53,009 bases of DNA, taken from Enterovibrio nigricans DSM 22720 (GTDB lineage: Bacteria > Pseudomonadota > Gammaproteobacteria > Enterobacterales > Vibrionaceae). The position numbers and the translations under genes were made by a program. The notes beneath the pieces are model-generated. The model had not been told where the DNA came from, did no database searches, and was given only the letters and a program-made list of their open reading frames with translations. The DNA is taken from NCBI RefSeq assembly GCF_900167155.1, contig NZ_FUXU01000027.1, positions 1-53,009 of the forward strand, in the 5' to 3' direction. Every line of letters starts with the position of its first letter. Position 1 is the stretch's first letter. Below are positions 26,377-36,348 of this stretch, in pieces.

Positions 26377-27282
26377 TTACGCTTGGATACCAACAATCAA
26401 CCATGGCGCATTTGGACGCGTCATATCGCGCTCAAGGTGCCAGATGTCCGTAATGTCATCTTCTACGCCTTCTTGACGATCGCTATAGCGGCCGCTGAAC
26501 TGAAGGCTGAGTTGCGCACGGTTACTGTCGTAATCAGCACGGACGATTTCTGCATCCACATACATCACTTCAGTATGTTGCTCGCCATCCAGTTTCCGAC
26601 GCTCTTCCGCTAAATCGTTATATAGCTCAGGCGTAACATACTCTTGAATCGTTTCAAGCTGGTTGTGGTTCCACGCACCCTGCAGGATTCGGTAGTGTTC
26701 ACGCGCACCATTAACAAACCCAGACATATCAAAATCAGGTGGGAAGTTAAAAGGTACGTCGTTATTTACTGCACCAAAACCACCTGTAGATGAAGTCGCC
26801 GCTGCTGATTCACGGAACTGAGGCTGTTCGTGGTAGTAACCTTTTTGTTGCGATTGTTCTGGCTGCTGTTGCTGGCCACCCGCATAGGCTTGCTTGTTAT
26901 GCTGGCTAATCGCACCATTTTTCGCTGCCATAAGACTTTTGAAAATCTTAAACAAAACGAACGCAATTACCGCGATGATGAGGAAATCCATCATCTGGAA
27001 GCCATCAAACGCACCACCGAACATTGCAGCGATCAATCCACCTGCCAGTAAGCCACCCAATAGGCCTCCCATTAATCCCTTCTTAGAAGAAGATTTAGCC
27101 GCAGAAGACGGATCACTTTTCTTGTTAAGTGTGTTTGTATTTGTAGGTTGAGATTTCGGCGCAGGTGCGGTCTTAAAGCTCTTACCAAAAGACTTACCGC
27201 CGCCAAATTTCTTCGCTTCTGCATGTGGGGCAGATACCACCATCACAAACATCAGCGCGAATAGAGAGAAAAAGCGTTTCAT
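26377..27282 (-). CDS. Tim44-like domain membrane protein
   Basis: A 301-residue protein. It has a signal sequence (1-23), a basic Lys/Ser-rich stretch, a Gly-rich hydrophobic segment (GLMGGLLGGLLAGGLIAAMFGG) and a second helix (about 98-116), then a Gln-rich linker. The C-terminal 120 residues (FVNGAREHYRILQGAWNHNQLETIQEYVTPELY ... WHLERD) match the Tim44-like/NTF2-fold domain seen in many proteobacteria. The role is unknown; mitochondrial Tim44 is only a distant relative. It is monocistronic. Confidence 0.85.
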   Translation of the reverse strand: MKRFFSLFALMFVMVVSAPHAEAKKFGGGKSFGKSFKTAPAPKSQPTNTNTLNKKSDPSSAAKSSSKKGLMGGLLGGLLAGGLIAAMFGGAFDGFQMMDFLIIAVIAFVLFKIFKSLMAAKNGAISQHNKQAYAGGQQQQPEQSQQKGYYHEQPQFRESAAATSSTGGFGAVNNDVPFNFPPDFDMSGFVNGAREHYRILQGAWNHNQLETIQEYVTPELYNDLAEERRKLDGEQHTEVMYVDAEIVRADYDSNRAQLSLQFSGRYSDRQEGVEDDITDIWHLERDMTRPNAPWLIVGIQA

Positions 27283-27545
27283 TCTGAACCTTTAAAGTCA
27301 TTCCATTACTGCACTCTAGCTCAACAAGAGTACCGAGTACAAGGTAGTATCATGCTAGACTGACGCTCTTGAAAGTCAAACCAAGTTTGACGGGAAAATG
27401 TTACGAATCATTTTGTTCGTCACGGCTGCATTTCTTTCTTTAGCGACAATTCAGCAAAAAACGTAAGGAAATCTTCCTATAGGGGCGAATTTTGCAAACG
27501 ATTTGCTTTACACTCTAGCTGTTTCATCTGTTTTAGGTTCAGTAC

Positions 27546-27941
27546 ATGAATGATACACACAGCAAAGTCATCGGCTACATCTTGTGGATTTTTGGTTTCC
27601 TCGGCGCACATCGTTTCTACTACGGTAAACCCGTCACCGGTACCATTTGGCTATTCACTTTTGGATTATTAGGCATTGGTTGGATTATCGACCTCTTCCT
27701 CATCCCGTCAATGGATAGAGAAGCAGACCTTCGTTTCCACAGCGGTCAATATGATTATTCTGTTGCATGGATACTGCTCACCTTCTTAGGTGTATTTGGT
27801 ATACACCGGATGTACATGGGCAAGTGGTTGTCAGGTATTCTCTACCTGTTCACGTTCGGCTTCTTCTTCATTGGTATCATCTACGATTTTTGGACACTGA
27901 ACGAACAAGTGTCTATCAAGAACGCCAAGCGTTTCTCCTAG
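27546..27941 (+). CDS. TM2-domain membrane protein
   Basis: A 131-residue protein made of two TM2 repeats. Each repeat has a helix, the G-x-H-R-F-Y-Y-G-K type turn (FLGAHRFYYGKPVTG and VFGIHRMYMGKWLSG), and a second helix ending in D (IIDLF, IIYDFW). TM2 proteins are small inner-membrane proteins of unknown role. The ATG at 27546 follows a TTCAGTAC stretch with no strong ribosome site. It is followed by a hairpin and then a TetR gene. Confidence 0.87.
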   Translation: MNDTHSKVIGYILWIFGFLGAHRFYYGKPVTGTIWLFTFGLLGIGWIIDLFLIPSMDREADLRFHSGQYDYSVAWILLTFLGVFGIHRMYMGKWLSGILYLFTFGFFFIGIIYDFWTLNEQVSIKNAKRFS

Positions 27942-27956
27942 ATTTCACCTATTCCA

Positions 27957-27997
27957 TGCGCCTCTAAAACCCCTATGTGTTGGTTATGAGAGGCGCA
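27957..27997 (+). terminator. hairpin after the TM2 gene
   Basis: TGCGCCTCT and AGAGGCGCA form a perfect 9-bp stem around a 23-base loop, followed by TTGCTTGCCCTTTT. The long loop makes it a weaker terminator candidate. Confidence 0.55.
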
Positions 27998-28067
27998 TTG
28001 CTTGCCCTTTTATTTCGTCACTTCTAAAATATCGAACAATGTTCACTATTCTAGGTTGCATTCAGTA

Positions 28068-28667
28068 ATGGCCCGCAGGAACGACCATAGTCGCGAAGAA
28101 TTGGTTGAATTGACGCTAACTTGCGTTGAAGACTACCTTAAGACTCAACCCTATCACTCACTCAGTCTCCGTAAAATCGCAGCGATGATTGGTTATGTCC
28201 CCAGTACCTTGGTTAATGTTTTTGGCAGTTATAACATCCTGCTTTTGCATATTGTGGCGAGAGCCATTGATGAGCTTCGCAGCCAAGCGGCACAAGCACT
28301 GTCGGCCACATCGGAGCCCAAAACATCACTGTCTGCGCTTGCACACCTCTACCTCGATTTTGCCGCTGAAAACCGCTATCGCTGGCAGTTGATCTTCGAG
28401 CACAGTATGCAAGGAGACAAACTCCCAGATTGGCAAAATGATCGCATTCAAAGCATGACAGGATTGTTAGAGGCACTACTGAGAAAGCTGTCTCCCGACA
28501 AATCTGATGAAGACGTGATTCAGGCTAGCCGCGTTTTATGGGCGGGCGTTCATGGCATTACCCTACTCAGTGTGGACGACAAACTTTTCACAGATGTTCC
28601 GGTCAATGGTGGCGAGCTGATTGATAACCTGCTTTCAGGTTACTTATCGGGCTGGGTTAGCCACTAA
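28068..28667 (+). CDS. TetR-family transcriptional regulator
   Basis: A 199-residue regulator. The N-terminal helix-turn-helix is REELVELTLTCVEDYLKTQPYHSLSLRKIAAMIGYVPSTLVNVFGSYNILLLHIV. The C-terminal ligand domain carries WAGVHGITLL, the WHG-type signature. I use the ATG at 28068 (MARRNDHS), because an upstream in-frame start would add 22 residues unlike this family. It probably controls a neighbouring membrane or lipid gene; the MFS-acyltransferase gene on the same strand is the likeliest target, by position only. Confidence 0.85.
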   Translation: MARRNDHSREELVELTLTCVEDYLKTQPYHSLSLRKIAAMIGYVPSTLVNVFGSYNILLLHIVARAIDELRSQAAQALSATSEPKTSLSALAHLYLDFAAENRYRWQLIFEHSMQGDKLPDWQNDRIQSMTGLLEALLRKLSPDKSDEDVIQASRVLWAGVHGITLLSVDDKLFTDVPVNGGELIDNLLSGYLSGWVSH

Positions 28668-28676
28668 AAGGCATGC

Positions 28677-28707
28677 AAATGACGATGTGAATACTTCATC
28701 GTCATTT
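28677..28707 (+). terminator. hairpin after the tetR gene
   Basis: AAATGACGATG and CATCGTCATTT form an 11-bp stem with a 9-base loop, followed by CCTTCCC. It lies 10 bases after the stop; the poor T tract lowers certainty. Confidence 0.55.
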
Positions 28708-28767
28708 CCTTCCCGTATCATCCCCAATGTTGTAATGCGGAAGATGAGCAATTCATAGGACGATTTC

Positions 28768-30633
28768 ATGGCAACACAATCTGGCCTTTTGACGCAGCGA
28801 CGCTTTCTCCCTTACTTCATCACGCAGGCTCTTGGGGCATTTAACGACAACGTCTACAAAAACGTTCTCTTGATCCTTGTTGCCTTCGCCGCACCTGGTG
28901 CAATTGGAGTAAGCACTAACTTATTTATTAACCTTGCTGCTGGCTTGTTCATCCTTCCCTTCTTTCTTTTTTCCGCTTTCGCGGGTGAACTGGCTGACAA
29001 ATACGAAAAATCGCAATTCATCCGCGCAGTGAAGCTCATTGAAATCGCGATCATGGGCCTTGCTGCCATCGCATTTATCTATGAAAGCTACATGTTGCTG
29101 CTGTTCCTGCTGTTTTTAATGGGAACGCAATCTGCGTTCTTCGGGCCTGTAAAATACGCCCTATTACCACAAATACTCACATCAAAAGAGCTGGTTCCCG
29201 GTAATGCTTTGGTGGAAACCGGAACGTTTTTGGCCATTTTGATCGGCACCATGGTTGCTGGTGTCATCGCAAATCAACAGGATGCAAAAGAGCTTGCCGC
29301 TCTTGCTGTCGTCTTGTTTGCCTTACTTGGCTACCTGAGTGCAAGGCACATTCCGGCAGCCGAAGCAGGAAACCCAACACTGACCATTCGCTACTCCCCG
29401 ATCCGACAAATGAAAACCACACTTGGCATCGCGCACAAAGATAAAGTGGTGTTACAAGCCATCATGGGGATCAGTTGGTTTTGGTTTTTGGGTGCTAGCT
29501 ATTTAACCCAATTTCCCAACTACGCGAAGTTGTATCTTGGCGGCAATGAGGCGTCAGTGTCTTTTCTGCTTACGCTGTTTTCCGTCGGTATAGCCATCGG
29601 CTCACTGCTGTGCGATAAGCTGTCAGGACACCGCATCGAGCCGGGTATTGTGCCGATTGGCGCGCTGGGGTTAACATTTTTTGGTGCGCGATTGTTTTTA
29701 TCGACACCAGAGACCGTGCCTGTCACCGCTAGCTTTACGGATTTTCTAAGCCAACCAACGCTTTGGTGGGTATTTACCGATTTGTTTTTTATTGGTGTCT
29801 TTGGCGGGATATTTATCGTGCCGCTCTATGCCTTAATGCAAGCAAGGGCCAAAGACAGCGAGCGTTCACAGGTGATTGCCGCTAACAATATCTACAATGC
29901 ATTGTTTATGGTTGTTAGTGCAGTACTCGCCATTGTTCTACTGGGTGTGGTCGGCATCAGTATTCCGGTGTTTTTCTTCATACTGGCGATGTTGAATTTG
30001 CTTGTTGCACTTTACGTTGGAAAACAGGTTCCTGTGTTTGTCATTCGCTTTATGATCTGGGTTCTGAGCCATACCTTCTATCGCGTCGAACACAAGAACT
30101 TGCAGAACATTCCAGAGAAAGGCGGCGCATTGTTGGTCTGCAATCACGTAAGTTACGTTGATGCATTGCTGCTCGCTGGCGCCTGCCCTCGTCCCATCCG
30201 ATTCGTGATGGATGACGATTACTTTAATCTTCCGCTACTCAATTATTTTTTCCGCGCTAGCCGCGCTATCCCAATTACGCTTAGCAGCGGTTCAATACGT
30301 CATGCACTGACACAAGTGAAGTCCCAGTTAGAAGCGGGCGATGTGGTGTGTATTTTCCCGGAAGGCCAACTGACGTCCGACGGAGAGATGATCCCCTTTA
30401 AGCGCGGTATCGATTTAATCATCAAGCAAACACCGGTACCTGTGATTCCAATGGCGTTACAGGGATTGTGGGGCAGCTATTTCAGCCGAAAAGGTGGCAG
30501 AGCATTGTTGAAGTTACCCTGCAGATTCTGGTCGCGCATTGTTGTATCCGCAGGCTCGCCTATATTGCCGGAAGACGCCACCTCTGAACGTTTATTCAAT
30601 GAAGTGAAGCAGCTAAGAGGTGATGTTTGCTAA
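28768..30633 (+). CDS. MFS transporter fused to 1-acylglycerol-3-phosphate acyltransferase domain
   Basis: A 621-residue fusion. Residues 1 to about 410 form an MFS domain of the LplT lysophospholipid-flippase type (FITQALGAFNDNVYKN at the start, ELADKYEKSQF loop). Residues about 435-615 are a PlsC/LPLAT domain with the catalytic NHVSYVD (H-x4-D) and FPEGQLTSDGEMIPFKRG motifs. In E. coli LplT and the bifunctional Aas are separate; longer relatives carry MFS, acyltransferase and acyl-ACP synthetase in one chain. Here the synthetase part is missing. Likely role: lysophospholipid import and re-acylation in the inner membrane. Its end overlaps convergent menE by 21 bases. Confidence 0.9.
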   Translation: MATQSGLLTQRRFLPYFITQALGAFNDNVYKNVLLILVAFAAPGAIGVSTNLFINLAAGLFILPFFLFSAFAGELADKYEKSQFIRAVKLIEIAIMGLAAIAFIYESYMLLLFLLFLMGTQSAFFGPVKYALLPQILTSKELVPGNALVETGTFLAILIGTMVAGVIANQQDAKELAALAVVLFALLGYLSARHIPAAEAGNPTLTIRYSPIRQMKTTLGIAHKDKVVLQAIMGISWFWFLGASYLTQFPNYAKLYLGGNEASVSFLLTLFSVGIAIGSLLCDKLSGHRIEPGIVPIGALGLTFFGARLFLSTPETVPVTASFTDFLSQPTLWWVFTDLFFIGVFGGIFIVPLYALMQARAKDSERSQVIAANNIYNALFMVVSAVLAIVLLGVVGISIPVFFFILAMLNLLVALYVGKQVPVFVIRFMIWVLSHTFYRVEHKNLQNIPEKGGALLVCNHVSYVDALLLAGACPRPIRFVMDDDYFNLPLLNYFFRASRAIPITLSSGSIRHALTQVKSQLEAGDVVCIFPEGQLTSDGEMIPFKRGIDLIIKQTPVPVIPMALQGLWGSYFSRKGGRALLKLPCRFWSRIVVSAGSPILPEDATSERLFNEVKQLRGDVC

Positions 30634-31959
30634 CCAGTGTTGAAGATCACGGCGGGACACTTTGATTCCGCCATTTAACACGTCTTGGGGAAAGGGGAAA
30701 ATACGCGTTGGGCATTGGTAAGGAGAAACGGTCACCTTTGCCCAAGCAAGGAACGCCTGAACATCAACGTCGCCATCTACAATCGCAACCGGCACCTGCC
30801 CCCATTTTGCATCAGGCAAAGGCAAGATAAAGATCTGACGAATACCGTCGTATTTACCCAATACACGCTCAGCCATTTCCGGCTGCACATTCTCGCCACC
30901 ACATATAAACATGTTGTCCAGTCGGCCCAGAATCTTCAGTTCGCCATTTTCCCAATCACCCTTGTCTTTCGTGGCAAACCAGTCATTGGTAATAGAGTCC
31001 AATTGTCCGTTCTTCACATAACCCGGTGAGAGTGTTTCACCACGCACCAGCACCTCAGAGCAATTAGAGAGCATCAACTCACGATACTGCATCGGCTTAC
31101 CCACCGAAAATGCGCCATTAGCACGCTTGGCGGTAATGGTTGAGGCCATTTCCGTCATACCATACCCACACCAGCACTGAATGCCAGCCTGCTCCGCACT
31201 GTCCACCAGGTCCTGCGGGATCACCGCGCCACCCAAGAGCACCGAATGCAAAGTCGATGAACGTTCACTGTCGAGCAACCGCTGTAATTGCGTCGGCACC
31301 AAAGACGCATGCGTTGCCCCTTCCAGTGCTTGGGACAATGCATCTCCCTGAGTATTGGCTATTTTCAGCACTGCACCTTTAGATAACCAGCGCCAGACAA
31401 TCGCAAGACCAGACACATGAAAAAGCGGCAAAGAAAGCAGCCAACAATCTTGACGCTCAAACGGCATCAACGCAAAGAGTCCCTGTGCACTCGCGAGGTG
31501 ATTTTTTGCGGTGTGAGCAACTGCCTTGGGTAACCCCGTAGACCCTGATGTGAGTGTCAATGACACGACGCGTGAGATATCAAATACAGGGCTGGGCAGT
31601 ACGTCACCTTGTTGCTCCGGCATATTGTCGGGAGACAAATATGCCTCTATGCCAATATTCGCGAACAACTCTTCGCGCAAGGGTTCACCCAATGTCGGGT
31701 TCAGCATCAGCGTTTGAATACCCACTTCCCACGCCGCAAGCATTGTTACCAGCGTCTGGTAGGTATTTTGACTTTCGAGAGCGAGGAATGTCGGGACAGG
31801 AACTGGGAGTCTCGAACGCGCATTCGCGATATCGGCGCAAAGGTCAGCCCAGCTTTTGGCATGATTGTCGATTAAAATGGCCGTTTGCTGCGAACCCTTT
31901 AGATTCCAATGCAGCCACGGCCATTCTTTGAACGGATTCAGTTCGCGCGGATTTAGCAC
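30613..31959 (-). CDS. menE: o-succinylbenzoate-CoA ligase
   Basis: A 448-residue AMP-forming ligase that activates o-succinylbenzoate in menaquinone synthesis. The AMP-binding P-loop SGSTGLPK is at about 138-145, then CWCGYGMTEMAS, and the C-terminal hinge GRLDNMFICGGENVQPEMAE. I chose the GTG at 31959, with GGGAAG 4 bases upstream, overlapping the menC stop by 7 bases; an ATG at 31983 is the alternative and would add 8 residues. It is the last gene of the men operon and ends inside the convergent acyltransferase gene. Confidence 0.92.
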   Translation of the reverse strand: MLNPRELNPFKEWPWLHWNLKGSQQTAILIDNHAKSWADLCADIANARSRLPVPVPTFLALESQNTYQTLVTMLAAWEVGIQTLMLNPTLGEPLREELFANIGIEAYLSPDNMPEQQGDVLPSPVFDISRVVSLTLTSGSTGLPKAVAHTAKNHLASAQGLFALMPFERQDCWLLSLPLFHVSGLAIVWRWLSKGAVLKIANTQGDALSQALEGATHASLVPTQLQRLLDSERSSTLHSVLLGGAVIPQDLVDSAEQAGIQCWCGYGMTEMASTITAKRANGAFSVGKPMQYRELMLSNCSEVLVRGETLSPGYVKNGQLDSITNDWFATKDKGDWENGELKILGRLDNMFICGGENVQPEMAERVLGKYDGIRQIFILPLPDAKWGQVPVAIVDGDVDVQAFLAWAKVTVSPYQCPTRIFPFPQDVLNGGIKVSRRDLQHWLANITS

Positions 31960-32933
31960 GACGCTTCCCAAGCTTTGTCGCATTCGGACAGCGGCATCAC
32001 TGGCAGTTCGCAGTCTGGCCACGCGTTCTCAAGTTGCACACCAAACATGTCTACCGTGTCCAATCCTGGAATGGAATCTGGGGTCAGCCAGTGAGCAATT
32101 CGCGCCAACTGCATCAAGCCGAAGCTTGATTCCAGACTTGAGCTAATCACCACCTCTAATCCCATCTGATGCGCTTGCGCTGTCAGTGCTTTCACCTTGT
32201 CCAGCGACCCCACCAGCGTAGGTTTGATGACAATTGCCTTCAAACCGTCATGCATCTCTAGCGAAAAGCCATCATCACGCACCGTTTCATCCCACGCCAA
32301 CGCAATGCCCGATTCCTGTGCAAAAGCGAGGCTGTCACTCGGTGATTGACAAGGCTCTTCTAGGAAAGCGATACGCGAGCGATACGCGGGGTGCACATAC
32401 TTCGCAAACTGCGCGGCTTTTGCGGCCGTCCATTGACGGTTTGCATCCAATCGCAGCATCAAGTCTGGGATAACTTCAAGGAACATGTTCACGACCATGC
32501 CATCTCGAATGGCTTCGTACATGCCCACTTTAATCTTGGCGACTTTCTGCCCCGGCATGTCCGCCAGTTTTTGCACCAAATCATCAGGGTCGCCATTGCA
32601 AAGCGGCGCGGCCTGATAGTTACCTTCTAATGGCACCTCGGCATCAAGTTCCGCCATTGCCATTGAAAGACCAAACGCAACGGATGGATACAACGAATCT
32701 ACGTCGATAGCATCGCCGCGTAGCCATTGAGTGAGAGCTTCTTGTGCCTGTTCACCCGCTTGCTCCGCATTCTCACGACTAAACTCTGGTAGTGGTGCAA
32801 TCTCACCACGTCCAACCTTGTTGCCGTCACGCAGCTCAACGATGTATCCGTCTCTGTTTACCAGACGGGTGTGACGCAAGATCACACCACTGTCCATAGG
32901 CAAACAATAGCGATATAAAACAGCCTGTTTCAT
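31953..32933 (-). CDS. menC: o-succinylbenzoate synthase
   Basis: A 326-residue enolase-superfamily dehydratase turning SHCHC into o-succinylbenzoate. Catalytic Lys are in KIKVG (K133/K135), metal ligands are D163 (RLDANRQW), E192 (FLEEPC) and D215 (AWDET), with the second base Lys in VIKPTLVGS. These match the numbering of E. coli MenC within two residues. It lies between menB (11 bases upstream) and menE. Confidence 0.94.
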   Translation of the reverse strand: MKQAVLYRYCLPMDSGVILRHTRLVNRDGYIVELRDGNKVGRGEIAPLPEFSRENAEQAGEQAQEALTQWLRGDAIDVDSLYPSVAFGLSMAMAELDAEVPLEGNYQAAPLCNGDPDDLVQKLADMPGQKVAKIKVGMYEAIRDGMVVNMFLEVIPDLMLRLDANRQWTAAKAAQFAKYVHPAYRSRIAFLEEPCQSPSDSLAFAQESGIALAWDETVRDDGFSLEMHDGLKAIVIKPTLVGSLDKVKALTAQAHQMGLEVVISSSLESSFGLMQLARIAHWLTPDSIPGLDTVDMFGVQLENAWPDCELPVMPLSECDKAWEASC

Positions 32934-32944
32934 ATCTGATGTCT

Positions 32945-33811
32945 TTATGGGTTACGAGGGAATTTGTTGAAGTCTGGACGACGACGCTCGTTAAACGCGT
33001 TACGCCCTTCCTGACCTTCTTCCGTCATGTAAAACAGCATGGTTGCGTTACCCGCCAGTTCTTGCAAGCCCGCTTGACCATCACAGTCAGCATTCAACGC
33101 AGCTTTCAAACAGCGAAGTGCCATTGGGCTGTGCTGCAGTACTTCACGACACCAGCGAACAGTTTCACGCTCTAGCTCTGCGTAAGGAACCACGTGGTTC
33201 ACCAAGCCCATATCCAACGCTTCTTGTGCATCATAGAAACGGCACAGGAACCAGATTTCACGAGCTTTCTTCTGACCAACGATGCGCGCCATGTACGACG
33301 CGCCCCAGCCACCGTCAAACGAGCCCACTTTCGGTCCAGTTTGACCAAACTGCGCATTGTCAGCAGCAATCGTCAGGTCACACATCATGTGAAGAACATG
33401 ACCACCCCCCACTGCGTAGCCAGCAACCGATGCGATCACAGGTTTCGGACAAGTACGGATTTGACGTTGGAAATCCAACACGTTCAAGTGGTGAGTACCT
33501 TCGTCATCACGGTAGCCGCCGTAGTCGCCGCGAATCTTTTGGTCGCCGCCAGAACAGAATGCGTGTTCACCTTGTCCTGTCAGCACGATTACACCAACGC
33601 TTTCATCATAACGGGCGTCAGCCAATGCATTGATCATTTCTTTGACTGTCTGAGGGCGGAATGCATTACGCACTTCAGGACGGTTGATGGTGATACGCGC
33701 GATACCGTCTACAGACTTTTGATAGATAATGTCTTCGTAACCGCTTGAGCAATCATTCCACTCTACAGGTGCATAGAGTTCTTGTTCGGTTAAACCTGTT
33801 GTTCTGGCCAT
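32945..33811 (-). CDS. menB: 1,4-dihydroxy-2-naphthoyl-CoA synthase
   Basis: A 288-residue crotonase-fold enzyme that closes the second ring in menaquinone synthesis. Typical segments are [11 protein letters not shown], the oxyanion-hole [17 protein letters not shown], and [20 protein letters not shown] with the conserved Asp region. The N terminus ([16 protein letters not shown]) and the C terminus ([12 protein letters not shown]) are as in other MenB proteins. It follows menH in the operon. Confidence 0.96.
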   Translation of the reverse strand: MARTTGLTEQELYAPVEWNDCSSGYEDIIYQKSVDGIARITINRPEVRNAFRPQTVKEMINALADARYDESVGVIVLTGQGEHAFCSGGDQKIRGDYGGYRDDEGTHHLNVLDFQRQIRTCPKPVIASVAGYAVGGGHVLHMMCDLTIAADNAQFGQTGPKVGSFDGGWGASYMARIVGQKKAREIWFLCRFYDAQEALDMGLVNHVVPYAELERETVRWCREVLQHSPMALRCLKAALNADCDGQAGLQELAGNATMLFYMTEEGQEGRNAFNERRRPDFNKFPRNP

Positions 33812-33833
33812 AGTGATTCCATTAAATCGTCAG

Positions 33834-34616
33834 TTAAATTGTTTCTATCAGTTGTTTGACCAACTGGCTAAACAGCTTGGGCTGTTCAGCGTGAATATTG
33901 TGTCCAGCGTTTGGGACAATATGAAAATCAAATCCCGCTCCTCTCGCAATCGTCAAAAATTTGCCATCACCTTCACCACAGATAAAGTGGACAGGAATCC
34001 CTCCATCTCGAAGCGCATCGCACAACAGCGGCTGCTTAGATAAAGATGTGGCACGCAGCATGCTGGCTACTTTATTTCCGAGATTACCACCACGAACTGC
34101 AACCAAACATTGTTTTTGCTCATGGTTTAGCGAGGAAAATACGGGTTGTTCATACCAATTCTGAAGCACATCACTCATGGGTTCCTGTTCAAACCTTATT
34201 GCCCATTGCTTGTCATTTTGCCATCTCGCTTCTCGCTCTTGCGGCGGTATGCCTGTATGCCCGCTTTCCACAATTAACGCGTCGATTGAAAACGCAGCAT
34301 TCGGCAACAAACGCGTGTGAAATGACGAAATATACATTGCCAATCGCGCACCTAAGCTGTAACCAATCAACCAAATCGGTCCGTCTACATGCTGTGCGAT
34401 ACTCTGAAGGATAAGTCGACATGTGGTATCAAAATCCACGCCGTCGACATCAGCACTCGCGCCATGCCCAGGAAGATCGAGGGTTAAACACGAATAGTGA
34501 CAGGCGAGTTGATCAACCACTGGCTGCCAATCTTTTTGTGACCCCAGCAAACCATGAAGAAAAACCAGCGTCGGTGCGCTGGCGTTCTCATGTTTTTGCA
34601 GCGTAGCGGCGAGCAT
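33834..34616 (-). CDS. menH: 2-succinyl-6-hydroxy-2,4-cyclohexadiene-1-carboxylate synthase
   Basis: A 260-residue alpha/beta hydrolase eliminating pyruvate from SEPHCHC. Motifs are FLHGLLGSQKDW (oxyanion region), LDLPGHGAS, the nucleophile elbow GYSLGAR, and the catalytic His in AGHNIHAE. The start ATG at 34616 comes one base after the menD stop (TGACATG). Earlier in-frame starts at 34634 (ATG, better ribosome site) and 34649 (TTG) lie inside menD; the shorter form fits the family length (E. coli 252). Confidence 0.9.
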   Translation of the reverse strand: MLAATLQKHENASAPTLVFLHGLLGSQKDWQPVVDQLACHYSCLTLDLPGHGASADVDGVDFDTTCRLILQSIAQHVDGPIWLIGYSLGARLAMYISSFHTRLLPNAAFSIDALIVESGHTGIPPQEREARWQNDKQWAIRFEQEPMSDVLQNWYEQPVFSSLNHEQKQCLVAVRGGNLGNKVASMLRATSLSKQPLLCDALRDGGIPVHFICGEGDGKFLTIARGAGFDFHIVPNAGHNIHAEQPKLFSQLVKQLIETI

Positions 34617-34617
34617 G

Positions 34618-36348
34618 TCAGAACAGACTTGCATGCGTGATCTCTTCAAACAACGCCTTCAAATCTTTCCCGCACTCACCAGCTGGCGCACGGATTTCCA
34701 TTAGCGTGGTGCCACAATGCTGTTGCGCTTCTAAGCAAGCTGCTCTTGCTTCCAACAAGTCGGTTGGGGCTATGTAATTCAAGGCAAACATTTGTGCGGC
34801 ATGCTCAAAAGAAAAACCGTGCGGCATGCGGTAGTAGTTGTCTTTGTTCGCATCTGGCACAGGCAACATGTCGAAAATACCGCCACCGTCGTTATTAATA
34901 ACAATCAGCACCAATGGCAACGTGCTGCGTGCTAGCAATGCCAAACTGTTTAAATCATACAGAGCAGAGGTATCGCCAACGAGGCACACCATTCGACGAC
35001 GGCGCGCGCGTTGCACACCGCTCGCTGTTGCAATCAGCCCATCAATTCCGGAGGCACCACGATTGGCAAAAACCGGTACATCGGGCAATGAACAGCACAT
35101 ATCTAACAGACGAATGGCCATGCTGTTACCGATAAACAGATCGGAGTCAGGTGCCAACCAATTTGCAAAATCGGTTGCCAGCGTTTTTTCTGTCAACGCT
35201 GCGGGTGCACGGCATTGCTTTTGAATAATCGAAAAATAGGTGCTTCTCGCAATATAAAGCGACACCGCCCAATGCGCATTTTCTGCTGATGTGGAGTGTT
35301 CCAACATTGCGTTAGCCAGCGTCTCACCCTTAGCAACGACGCGCAATGATGAGCGATTACTCGGATCTAACCGCCCAGGATGTTCATCTATCAGCCAATA
35401 GGTGCCGTTAAACTGTCCAAGAAACTGCCCCAACCGCTTGGATACCAAACGCGCGCCAAATTGCAGGATAACCTCTGCTTGGTTTAAGACATCTGCACAA
35501 GCTGGGTTTTGCAGCCATACATCAAAGCCCGCATAGTCTGACCCTTGCCCCGCTTGCGGGTCGCAGAGTAATGGCCAGCCTAGCTTCTCAGCTAAATCCC
35601 CCGCGGCAATGCGCGTTTTTCGATCTGTTCGGCCAACAATCAACACGCCTTTTTGGTGCATTAACGAGGTCCAATCTGACAGCGCTGTATCGAGGTTGGG
35701 CACGGTCTGGGTAAAAGAGAGGAAGTGCGTATCGCTCTCCAACCATGTTGAGACAGGAGAAAGGTAAGCGTCAGCATTTTCCATCTCGCCATACAGCGGT
35801 TCAGGGAACGGACAATTTATATGTAGGCTACCGCCGCCTTGTTCCTGTTGATGACGTTTTTCTTCGATAGCGCTAAGAAGCCAAGCCGGAGAAAGGGACT
35901 GTGTTGGCGAAGGTAAATGCAGTGCACCAGACACATGGTCGCCAAAGATATTGTGTTGTTGAATCGCTTGATTCGCGCCGTTTTGAATCAGTTCAGGCGG
36001 CCTGTCTGCCGTTAGTAGAACCAGCTTTTCTCGGGTTAATCCCGTTTCGGCGACCGCAGGAAGAAGGTTTGCTACCGCAGTCCCCGACGTGACGATAACA
36101 GCAACGGCATCCTCGCTGGCCTTGGCAAGACCCAACGCGAGAAAACCCAATCCACGTTCATCAAAGTGGGTGTGAAGCGTCACATCCGCGTGTATTTGGC
36201 TGAGTGCTTCGGCTTCCAACGTCAACGGTGTTGAACGTGAACCTGGCGCGATACAGATATGACGAACACCAGAGCGATACAAGCAAGTCAGCGCTAGCCG
36301 AGCCCATACACGATTTAGGGTGGATTGTTTTAAGATGAATTGTTTCAT
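34618..36348 (-). CDS. menD: SEPHCHC synthase (MenD)
   Basis: A 576-residue thiamine-diphosphate enzyme joining 2-oxoglutarate to isochorismate. Visible pieces are CIAPGSRSTPLTLEA near the N terminus, HFDERGLGFLALGLAKAS with the catalytic Glu, VTSGTAVANLLPAV, and the ThDP/metal motif GDTSALYDLNSLALLAR ... VINNDGGGIFDMLP. Length is near the family norm (E. coli 556). Its ATG overlaps the menF end by 4 bases, so the two are coupled. Confidence 0.95.
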   Translation of the reverse strand: MKQFILKQSTLNRVWARLALTCLYRSGVRHICIAPGSRSTPLTLEAEALSQIHADVTLHTHFDERGLGFLALGLAKASEDAVAVIVTSGTAVANLLPAVAETGLTREKLVLLTADRPPELIQNGANQAIQQHNIFGDHVSGALHLPSPTQSLSPAWLLSAIEEKRHQQEQGGGSLHINCPFPEPLYGEMENADAYLSPVSTWLESDTHFLSFTQTVPNLDTALSDWTSLMHQKGVLIVGRTDRKTRIAAGDLAEKLGWPLLCDPQAGQGSDYAGFDVWLQNPACADVLNQAEVILQFGARLVSKRLGQFLGQFNGTYWLIDEHPGRLDPSNRSSLRVVAKGETLANAMLEHSTSAENAHWAVSLYIARSTYFSIIQKQCRAPAALTEKTLATDFANWLAPDSDLFIGNSMAIRLLDMCCSLPDVPVFANRGASGIDGLIATASGVQRARRRRMVCLVGDTSALYDLNSLALLARSTLPLVLIVINNDGGGIFDMLPVPDANKDNYYRMPHGFSFEHAAQMFALNYIAPTDLLEARAACLEAQQHCGTTLMEIRAPAGECGKDLKALFEEITHASLF

